A program made the translations under genes and the position numbers. A stretch of DNA of 64,000 nucleotides from Bacteroidota bacterium (GTDB taxonomy: Bacteria; Bacteroidota; Bacteroidia; Bacteroidales; UBA10428), in assembly GCA_016699695.1 (NCBI GenBank), contig CP065006.1:496001-560000 (forward strand). Reading direction: 5' to 3'. Below, in pieces: positions 54,688-62,238 of this stretch (position 1 is the first letter of the stretch; each line of letters opens with the position of its first letter). The notes beneath the pieces are model-generated. The model had not been told where the DNA came from. It saw only the letters and a list, made by a program, of their open reading frames with translations, and searched no databases.

Positions 54688-55179
54688 TTGAAACGAATTG
54701 GAATTCTTTCCGACACGCATGGACATCTGGACGAACCTATTTTCAGGCATTTTGAGGCTTGCGACGAGATATGGCATGCGGGAGACATTGGTAACCTGCT
54801 TACCTTCGAAAAGCTTGAAAAATTCAAGCCGCTGCGTGCGGTGTTTGGCAACATCGATGGTCATGAAATCAGGCAGTGCTGTGCTGAATTAAACCGGTTT
54901 AAGCTTGAGGATGCTGATGTACTTATCAAGCACATTGTGGGTTACCCGGGGCGGTACGATGCCTCGATGAAAGATGTGTTAGTTCAAAATCCTCCAAAAT
55001 TGCTGATTGCCGGTCACTCGCACATTTTAAAGGTCATGTACGACAAGAAGCACCAACTCCTTTTTATCAATCCTGGTGCAGCAGGCATAAGTGGTTTTCA
55101 TAAGGTACGTACGCTTATCCGGCTTTCCATCGAAGAGGGTCAGTTTAAAGACCTCGAGGTAATTGAGATACAAAAATAG
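54688..55179 (+). CDS. YfcE/MJ0936-type metallophosphoesterase
   Basis: 163 residues from TTG 54688 (read as Met-KRIGILSDTHGHLDE); no ATG gives the essential N-terminal motif. Metal-binding motifs: SDTHGH, WHAGDIGN, GNIDGHE, and GHSHILKV before FINPGAAG. It is a small manganese-dependent phosphodiesterase; substrate is unknown. Its start is 39 bases from divergent rsmE. Confidence 0.9.
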   Translation: MKRIGILSDTHGHLDEPIFRHFEACDEIWHAGDIGNLLTFEKLEKFKPLRAVFGNIDGHEIRQCCAELNRFKLEDADVLIKHIVGYPGRYDASMKDVLVQNPPKLLIAGHSHILKVMYDKKHQLLFINPGAAGISGFHKVRTLIRLSIEEGQFKDLEVIEIQK

Positions 55180-55284
55180 AGTGTGTTGTCGTACAATACC
55201 TTTGCAGAAACTAGAAAACGGTATGCCCTTGTCAGTACCACTTGTTTTTAATATGTTTGAAACCTGAAAATTAAATTTTTTGCC

Positions 55285-56418
55285 ATGGCTAAGCTTGCAT
55301 TTTTTATCACTACTACCGGATGGGGCGGACTCGAAATGAATGTTCTAAAAATGGCTTTAGGCATGCAGGACAAAGGCTATGAGGTTAGTCTTATTACCGG
55401 CAATAATTCAAGGCTAGGCACAGAAGCAGAAGGCAAGCTGGCTTCTCTCATCAAAATTCCGATTCCCCGTAAATATTTCGATTTTACAGCGGCGAAAAAA
55501 ATTGCCGGTATTTTAAAAGCCAATCAAATAGAAAGCCTTATTGTAAACGACAACCGCGACATCGATGTCATCTCGTGGACTAAACGCCTGTTCTTTCCCA
55601 AATTAAAGGTGATTTACCACCAGCAAATGCAAATTGGAATTAATAAACGTGACTTTCTGCACACTTTCCGGTTTAATAGCATCAATTATTGGATTAGTCC
55701 GCTTAACTGGCTAAAAGAGGAAATCGGGAAAAATACTCGTTACCCACTCGATCGGGTGAAAATTATTCCGCTTTGTGCCGATGTGGAACGTTACACAAAC
55801 AGAAAATACACGAAAAGCGAAGCGCTTGCAAAATTGCAACTCGAACCAAAAGTAACTCTCATTGGAATTATCGGCCGCATATCGCCAAAAAAAGGACAGG
55901 GATTTGTAATTAAGGCTATCGAAAGCCTTCTCAAAAAGAATGTAGCAGTGGAGTTACTTGTTTTTGGTTCGGCCACCATCAACGATGCCGAATGCCAGGC
56001 CTATGAGCGGGAGATTAAACAATACGTGCTTGAAAATAAACTATCTGAAAAAATACACTTCCGTGAATTCTCGGCCGATACCGAGTCTTTCTACAATGCG
56101 GTGGATATCTTCACCATTGCTTCAGAAAGCGAAACTTTCGGCATGGTAACCATCGAGGCTATGTTGTCGGAATTGCCCATTATCGCAGCCGACACCGGAG
56201 GTTCACCTGAAATCCTGAACCATGGCGAATTGGGCAGATTGTACCGATACGATCAAATCGATAGTTTTTGTGAACAGGTAGAATGGATACTTCAGCACCC
56301 TGATAAAATAAAAACTATGTCTGCCAATGCCAAACAAAAGGCCATTGTCGAATACTCCCATTTAAACGAGATGAGCCGTTTGGCAGAAGTAGTGGAACTT
56401 GCAAGGGTCAATAATTAA
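55285..56418 (+). CDS. Glycosyltransferase, GT4 family
   Basis: 377 residues, GT-B fold. The N-terminal domain starts AFFITTTGWGGLEMNVLKMA; the C-terminal domain has LIGIIGRISPKKGQGFVIKA, a nucleotide-sugar segment YNAVDIFTIASESETFGMVT, IEAMLSELPIIAADTGGSPE, and the catalytic E-x7-E around ESETFGMVTIE. It is probably involved in cell-envelope polysaccharide or LPS core assembly. It stands alone and its 3' end overlaps the convergent DUF4384-like gene by 4 bases. Confidence 0.92.
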   Translation: MAKLAFFITTTGWGGLEMNVLKMALGMQDKGYEVSLITGNNSRLGTEAEGKLASLIKIPIPRKYFDFTAAKKIAGILKANQIESLIVNDNRDIDVISWTKRLFFPKLKVIYHQQMQIGINKRDFLHTFRFNSINYWISPLNWLKEEIGKNTRYPLDRVKIIPLCADVERYTNRKYTKSEALAKLQLEPKVTLIGIIGRISPKKGQGFVIKAIESLLKKNVAVELLVFGSATINDAECQAYEREIKQYVLENKLSEKIHFREFSADTESFYNAVDIFTIASESETFGMVTIEAMLSELPIIAADTGGSPEILNHGELGRLYRYDQIDSFCEQVEWILQHPDKIKTMSANAKQKAIVEYSHLNEMSRLAEVVELARVNN

Positions 56419-57269
56419 TTTGAATCTAGACTATTAATAGTTATTTCGAAGTGTGCAGCACCCCAATTTAGCTTTCGCTGCCGGAATGTACCCTTGCTAA
56501 TAGAATTGCCTCCAGTAACCAATTCCAGAAGGTCGTGGGCATACTCCCAATCGTTCACCGAGGTAACCAACAGCACATAATTCTCCATCTTCAGCTCACT
56601 ACCCGAAAAAAGTGCCATTTGGTTGGCATCGGGGAACTGAAAAGTCTCATTGGCCGATATGGCGTTCGAGGTATATTCCTTATCGGGTGGGTAACGCAAT
56701 GCATAATTCTGTGTATCGATCTTTTCGAAAATCCACAGATAGCCATTCCCGCTTGAGCTAACGCTTATATTCACCTGGCTTTCCGGCAATATCACGGGTG
56801 AATTATTCTGCACTGTCACAAACATTTGCCCATCAAATATACGGGGAACAGAAATAATTTCATCTTCGCTCTTCTCAATTGAAAAATTCCCTGTCCAAAG
56901 GGTATTGCTATCGATCTGTAATGAGATTCGATAAGAACCAGGATCGGTCTTTACTTTTGTTGAGATGTCAGAATATCGATAATCGGCTATTATTTTATAG
57001 TCTCCGTCCGACAAATGTGACAACGTGAATAGCCCTTGCTCCCTAACAAACATTTCATCTGTGGCAACCCTTACGCTTCCTTTTCCTGTAAAAAGCTGGT
57101 TTATTTCGGTTAGATTGGTTACCATAAAAGCGATTAAAGCACCAATGGCTGTAAGCACAGATAGGAGCCTTTGCGTTTTTAAAGATTTTACTTCTGCAGC
57201 AAGCTGCTGCTTTTTCAGTTCATCCATATCGGATAAGCCTCCACTGACTTTTTGTTCATTCTTCTTCAT
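56415..57269 (-). CDS. DUF4384-like single-pass membrane protein, caspase partner
   Basis: 284 residues. A short charged N-terminal tail with a coiled coil (KKQQLAAEVKSLKTQRLL) precedes one membrane helix (LSVLTAIGALIAFMVTNL). The extracytoplasmic part has a first beta domain and then a DUF4384-type domain (VNISVSSSGNGYLWIFEKID, ISANETFQFPDANQMALF, NYVLLVTSVNDWEYA). DUF4384 domains are often found beside or fused to caspase domains and kinases. The gene follows the caspase gene by 3 bases, so they are a unit. Function is unknown. Confidence 0.75.
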   Translation of the reverse strand: MKKNEQKVSGGLSDMDELKKQQLAAEVKSLKTQRLLSVLTAIGALIAFMVTNLTEINQLFTGKGSVRVATDEMFVREQGLFTLSHLSDGDYKIIADYRYSDISTKVKTDPGSYRISLQIDSNTLWTGNFSIEKSEDEIISVPRIFDGQMFVTVQNNSPVILPESQVNISVSSSGNGYLWIFEKIDTQNYALRYPPDKEYTSNAISANETFQFPDANQMALFSGSELKMENYVLLVTSVNDWEYAHDLLELVTGGNSISKGTFRQRKLNWGAAHFEITINSLDSN

Positions 57270-57272
57270 AAG

Positions 57273-59198
57273 CTATTCAAATATCATTTCGCCTGAACCC
57301 GATATCCGGCCTAGCATAGGCGTTTGTTTGGCTCCAGTATAATTGGCTACATTATATTGCACATACACCAGCAACTCGGTTAAGGTAATAATACCATCTT
57401 TCGTATAATCAGCCGTCTGATTTGTAAGTCCCATTATCAGAAAATAGGTAAACACGCTTTGTTCAATTGTATGGTACATTTTTGCCACCTGGTCATTCAT
57501 GCCGGCGGTGAGGATATGCGTACCTTCTTTGGTGGCAACCGTTTTGATTGCACCACCAGTAGCACTTTTATCAATTACGCCAAGTCCTGAAAAACAAGCA
57601 TCGAGTATTAGCAATACGTGTTTGGTATTATTCTTTGAACCCTCAATTAATTCTTCGATTGCTGATATGGAAAGGCAGTCATCGGGTTTCATCTGAGAAC
57701 AATCGGAGGTTACCAGATATCCTTTCGATGGATTGATGTTATCTACGATGCCATGTGAGGAAATATAAATTACAACACGGTCATTTTTTCCGGCAGACGA
57801 GAGTGTTTTTCGAATAGCAGCGAGAATATCGGAACGACTATCAGAAGATGGTTTTTCTATACTAAACTTCTGAGCCCTCAGTGTTTTCTCCAGGTTGCTT
57901 ATATCGTTTTTGGTGTATGGCAATGCCCCCAGCGTAGGATCTGAAAAGGTTTCTACGCCAATTAAAAGGGCTACACTCTTATCGTACACATTGGCAATTA
58001 CCTCAGCAGAGGAGGCAGACACTCTTCTGATATCGCCCTTATCGATATATTCCACGCCTGGTTCAGCTATGGGAGCGACATAGGCTTCTGGGGAAGCTAC
58101 CATCGGGGTGCTTAAAAAGAAATTGTACTGTACCACAGGGGTTGTTTTTATTTCCTGATTTTCCAGGTAGCGGCACTCAAGCATAAACTGATGGCTTCCG
58201 GCCGGAATAAAAAAATAGCTTACCTCCAACTCAGATGTCCATGGCGACCAGTCATTGTCGATGGGAAATAGTTTGTATCGAAACAAAATATCCTTTCTGC
58301 CCTCCATATTTCTTGCAAACCACGATAATGCTAGGGGTTTAGGACTTACCCCACCCTGAAACTGTCCGTTTCCGGCAGGCATCTCATTATTTACTCTTAA
58401 GTATACTTTTAAACTATTGTCAGTATCTATTGTATTGGAATGAATATTAAACATACAAAGAGTGGCAAAGGAATAAGAATATTGAGTAGCATGTGTTTCT
58501 ATTTCTTTAATGGCTTGCTGATTGAGCTGTATGTTTATATCGCTGAGTTTAACGCCTAACACAAAAGGCCTAAACAAACCAATGCGGTTATACTCCAGCC
58601 GAAAAGTGCCGGTTCGCGAGGGTAAGATCAATTCCATTTCGTGATTAAATTGATAGTCGATCCTGGCTTCTTTATAATCCCTGGCTAACTTAATGGCATA
58701 GTATGGAGGTACTTTCAAGTGCTTAAGTGTATTCCCGTCAGGATCTATCCTTCCATCAGGATTTTGGATTTGCAAAGAGTGCTGAAATTGTTTTATAGCT
58801 TCGATGAGGCTTTGGCTTACCTCGGCATCCTGAGGCCCCTTGTAATAAGACAAGGCACTTAGCGCACTTTGAATGGTTAACACATCTTTCTTATTGTTTA
58901 CGGCATTCAAACCTACACTCGCGTCAATAGCTACTATCTGGGTAATCCGAAAAACATAATACTCAAATTCATCTTCGGTACCTGAATAAGAATAATCGTG
59001 GGCATTAAACCCAAGTAATACTTTTTCGCCAGGTAAAAATGAACTTCCGCAAGGGTAACCATTCATGCTAAAGGTCGAAGGGTCAATATCAATGCCACCT
59101 GCCAGTATGGAGGCAGCAAGAAGTAAAGAAAACAATAAAATTGTGGTTCGATTCCTGACTTTCAGAAACAGATCGTTGATTTGGGGGAATGATTGCAT
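57273..59198 (-). CDS. Exported caspase-domain (C14) protein
   Basis: 641 residues. N-terminal hydrophobic signal (TTILLFSLLLAASILAGG). Near residues 95-160 a peptidoglycan-binding-like helical segment (VLTIQSALSALSYYKGPQDA, then IEAIKQFQHSLQIQNPDGRI), then beta-sandwich regions to about 400. A C-terminal caspase fold covers about 405-640, with Walker-independent core KSVALLIGVETF, catalytic His482 (VVIYISSHG) and Cys535 (LLILDACFSG). It ends GRISGSGEMIFE. Intact dyad implies an active peptidase. Export and the PG-binding-like segment suggest an envelope location. Partner gene follows directly. Confidence 0.85.
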   Translation of the reverse strand: MQSFPQINDLFLKVRNRTTILLFSLLLAASILAGGIDIDPSTFSMNGYPCGSSFLPGEKVLLGFNAHDYSYSGTEDEFEYYVFRITQIVAIDASVGLNAVNNKKDVLTIQSALSALSYYKGPQDAEVSQSLIEAIKQFQHSLQIQNPDGRIDPDGNTLKHLKVPPYYAIKLARDYKEARIDYQFNHEMELILPSRTGTFRLEYNRIGLFRPFVLGVKLSDINIQLNQQAIKEIETHATQYSYSFATLCMFNIHSNTIDTDNSLKVYLRVNNEMPAGNGQFQGGVSPKPLALSWFARNMEGRKDILFRYKLFPIDNDWSPWTSELEVSYFFIPAGSHQFMLECRYLENQEIKTTPVVQYNFFLSTPMVASPEAYVAPIAEPGVEYIDKGDIRRVSASSAEVIANVYDKSVALLIGVETFSDPTLGALPYTKNDISNLEKTLRAQKFSIEKPSSDSRSDILAAIRKTLSSAGKNDRVVIYISSHGIVDNINPSKGYLVTSDCSQMKPDDCLSISAIEELIEGSKNNTKHVLLILDACFSGLGVIDKSATGGAIKTVATKEGTHILTAGMNDQVAKMYHTIEQSVFTYFLIMGLTNQTADYTKDGIITLTELLVYVQYNVANYTGAKQTPMLGRISGSGEMIFE

Positions 59199-59355
59199 AG
59201 GATGTAAAGGTTTGTTGAGGTAAACGAAATTTAATCAATATTTCATCCTAATAAAATTAGTTTATAAGGTATGATGCAACACCCAGGTTGCTGATTTCAT
59301 AATAAATGTGTGTTGCATTTGCAAAACATGGGTGTTTCATAATCGATTGTATTAA

Positions 59356-60851
59356 TTCTACTTTAACAGATTTACAATTTTGAATATGAGTAATTTATAT
59401 CACGCTGTCGTTTTAAATGCCGGTCATAAATTCTATCAATCATTTGTTCTTCGGTCATCTGTTTATAAAGTTTAAAAGTGATAAATTCTTTAATATCACG
59501 AGCCGATAGTAAAGGTAAATCATCAAAGCAATGCAATTTTTCTTTTAAAATAAATGACGAGACCAAAAAGTTTAATGCAACCTGGTGTTGCCATGCAAGC
59601 CATTTTCGTGTCTGAAACTGGTCTAGCCCGAGTATCTGTTTTGATTCTTTTATGCAATGTTCTACAAAGTACCGTTGTGCTTGCATATAGGCTATAGCTT
59701 TCTTAGTGTATTGTTCAAGATTAGCATTGGTAAAAGAATATTTTATTTCGTCCTTGCCTTCTTTGGTTTTCGTTTTACGGATAACCAGTAACCTTTGCTC
59801 TACTTGCATTTTACTGTTATTGATTATCCAAAGCTTTATAAAATGATAGTCAGCTACAAGAACTCCTTTGGCTGTATTACGAACACTAATACGCTGCCAA
59901 TTTTCGTCATTTAAAGTCTGTAAATATTTTGATACACTTAATTCGTCTGTAGTTGCTTTTAATTTCTTGGGTTCACGACCCTTATTGCTTTTTCGCTCGG
60001 GAATAGCCAAGTCAGGACGTTCCAAATATATTTTTTGGTCTTTATGGATATCCAGCATGTACAGATAACCAAGCAAATCTATGCTGCTGGCAAAATCCAC
60101 ATCGTTACCATAATAACCATCGCCTCCAATAAAATCGAAGATGATGCCATTGGTTACTTGCTGGCGAATAATTTCTAATGCCAGTTCGAGCTTAGTTTTA
60201 AATGTTCGGTGCTTTACAGGAACGCCTGCTTTTTCGCATCTTGTCTTGTCGTCACACCAAGCCTTGGGAAGGTATAGTCGGGCATCAACCATTGATGCAA
60301 AATCCCCATTACTTAAACAAGCAAATACCGCAACCTGACTATTTGATAGTTTCCCTACATTCCCACAATATTGATGTCCAACGCCTACGCTATGGTCGCC
60401 TTTTTTTACCCAACCACTTTCATCAATAATCAATCCTGTAAGTTTTCTTTTGGGTAAAACCTGGCTTACTTCCTGGGCTACTTGATTTATCAAAACTCGA
60501 TGATCCCAGTTAGACTCAGTTATAAAGTGCTGCATTTGATGGTAGTTAGCTCCCAAATCTTCGCTTATTCTTTCAATATTGCGCATCTGACTTTGTATTA
60601 TTCCTAATGAATATTGCTGTGCTTTGTCAAAGAACTTCTTTGTTGAATTACAAAATACATGCTGATAATCATTAAGGTGAACACTAACTCGCTCTATTAC
60701 AGAGGTCAGTGTTTTCCATATCGATTATTATTTTTACGTTGTATTAAACATTTTTCGGAACGATAAGCCTGTTTTTCTGTGCATTGAAGATACTGAATTT
60801 CCTTGAAATATCAATGTTTACAAGGGTTTTGTTTAATCTGTTAAAGTAGAA
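59356..60851 (-). mobile_element. IS701-like insertion sequence, copy 2 (1,496 bp)
   Basis: Inverted relative to copy 1, with the same 17-bp terminal repeats and a TTAA target duplication (59352-59355 and 60852-60855). It is one base shorter than copy 1, the difference lying in an A-run near the presumptive transposase start (60714-60717, four A against five). It inserted about 150 bp upstream of the caspase gene, oriented so that the transposase is transcribed toward it. Confidence 0.93.
59372..60586 (-). CDS. IS701-like DDE transposase (copy 2)
   Basis: 404 residues from the first in-frame ATG, identical to copy 1 except Ile for Ser in NGI(S/I)FDFIGG. As in copy 1, the frame extends upstream without an in-frame ATG. 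Here the MEN... start at 60719 is displaced by one base the other way because the A-run has four rather than five residues. Neither copy has the six A that would place that ATG in frame. Confidence 0.88.
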   Translation of the reverse strand: MRNIERISEDLGANYHQMQHFITESNWDHRVLINQVAQEVSQVLPKRKLTGLIIDESGWVKKGDHSVGVGHQYCGNVGKLSNSQVAVFACLSNGDFASMVDARLYLPKAWCDDKTRCEKAGVPVKHRTFKTKLELALEIIRQQVTNGIIFDFIGGDGYYGNDVDFASSIDLLGYLYMLDIHKDQKIYLERPDLAIPERKSNKGREPKKLKATTDELSVSKYLQTLNDENWQRISVRNTAKGVLVADYHFIKLWIINNSKMQVEQRLLVIRKTKTKEGKDEIKYSFTNANLEQYTKKAIAYMQAQRYFVEHCIKESKQILGLDQFQTRKWLAWQHQVALNFLVSSFILKEKLHCFDDLPLLSARDIKEFITFKLYKQMTEEQMIDRIYDRHLKRQRDINYSYSKL

Positions 60852-61042
60852 TTAAGTAATTGATCATAATACTGCTATGAGGGTTAAAGAAGAATCCTCT
60901 TTATTTGTAGCGATACAGTCCCCTCGGCTTTTTTTCAAAGTTAAGCAATCATTGTATCGATGTCAATGCCAGGGTTAAGTGTAAAAGGTAGTTTTGTTGC
61001 TCCTTTTTTATTGTAATGGCAAAACGCAAGCAAATCGAATAT

Positions 61043-62176
61043 CTACCTTAACCATGCATTTCCAAAGACAATATACACCGCAAAATCGTCCTGGCTCATA
61101 GCCACATCTACACCCATTTTAGCACCCAATTTCCGCATAAGTAAATAGCGGAATCCCATTCCAAGGGTATGCACGCTTTTCCCATTTTCAAATTCACTGT
61201 AACTTGAAAAAGCATTCCCCATGCCTGTAAAACCTACCAGATCCCATCTTTTGTAGAAATTCCAGTTTACCTCTGTTTCGAAAAGTGTTACGGCATTGTC
61301 CTGGTATTTCATCAAAGGTGCACCGCGCAGTTGCACAAAAGGGCGTGCCCAGAAAGGCACATCGCCCAGAGCATACAAACTCCCATAGCGCATTCCTACC
61401 ATCAATTTTTCCGATGTTGGAAAATATCCAAGAATATCAGTTCCAAGCCGACCATAGATTCCTTCACCTCCAAACCAGGGATCGCTGTAGGTAGTTGTGA
61501 AATTGATAAAGAACCCCTTCTTTGGGGAAAAAACATTGTTACGCGAATCGTAATTGAGTATGATTGAGGCTTCACTTAGTGTTGAACTGAACTCTAAACC
61601 ATTAAACTCAGACAGGCTCAAGGAATCGCCCAAGGTGTTGTCGGTCGAAAAAAAAATATACTTGCCCCCGGCAAAAAAATCAGAGTTGCCTATTCTGCCC
61701 TTTAACTGCTGGAACACCAACCATGAATTGAGATTTAAATTAATCGATTCGTCTTTTAATATTTCCAATCTTCCTGAACCATAATACCCCAGGTTGGCAT
61801 CAATTTTCGCAATTGCCCCCATGTAGCGGAGCCTGTCTTGTTTCCAATAGCCAATATGAAAAAGACCAAAGCCCCATGTTCCATTTTCGGTTACTGCGCC
61901 AAGAATACCAGACATGGAGGGTGGTCCTTGCTTTTCGGTGTAAGACGAATGGAAGAATACAGCCGCACCAGCCACACCATACCCCATAGCCGGCTCAGTA
62001 ATAATCGAGGGTATTATCAATAAGCCTTTTTTCTGTACGAGCCAATCGCTCATATCGATAGCATGATCGAGGCTGTCGCGATAGGAAGATACTTTTTTTG
62101 CAGGTTCCTGGCCTAGGATAGGAATGCTAGCTACAAGAAACACTGAACATATCGCAAATATTATACTTCTTCTCAT
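61043..62176 (-). CDS. Omp85/BamA-type outer membrane barrel protein
   Basis: 377 residues from ATG 62176 (MRRSIIFAICSVFLVASIPI signal); 6 further residues upstream are unlikely. The sequence is a run of amphipathic beta strands with the surface-antigen/BamA signature: SIILNYDSRNNVFSPKKGFF, then INFTTTYSDPWFGGEGIYGR, and RAPLMKYQDNAV. No POTRA domains are evident in the short N-terminal part (a roughly 60-residue plug at most), so it resembles short Omp85-like or surface-antigen D15 barrels. Role unassigned. It follows the unrecognised gene at 62239 by 62 bases. Confidence 0.85.
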   Translation of the reverse strand: MRRSIIFAICSVFLVASIPILGQEPAKKVSSYRDSLDHAIDMSDWLVQKKGLLIIPSIITEPAMGYGVAGAAVFFHSSYTEKQGPPSMSGILGAVTENGTWGFGLFHIGYWKQDRLRYMGAIAKIDANLGYYGSGRLEILKDESINLNLNSWLVFQQLKGRIGNSDFFAGGKYIFFSTDNTLGDSLSLSEFNGLEFSSTLSEASIILNYDSRNNVFSPKKGFFINFTTTYSDPWFGGEGIYGRLGTDILGYFPTSEKLMVGMRYGSLYALGDVPFWARPFVQLRGAPLMKYQDNAVTLFETEVNWNFYKRWDLVGFTGMGNAFSSYSEFENGKSVHTLGMGFRYLLMRKLGAKMGVDVAMSQDDFAVYIVFGNAWLR

Positions 62177-62238
62177 TGGTAGATGGTAAACCACTTTCTC
62201 AGTTTGTAAGCAATCATATTAAATCTGAAAAAAGAAAA

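Noticed and set aside
54649..54864. 72-residue extension of rsmE
   Set aside because: It overlaps the divergent phosphodiesterase coding region and precedes the normal family start at MQLFYTPG.
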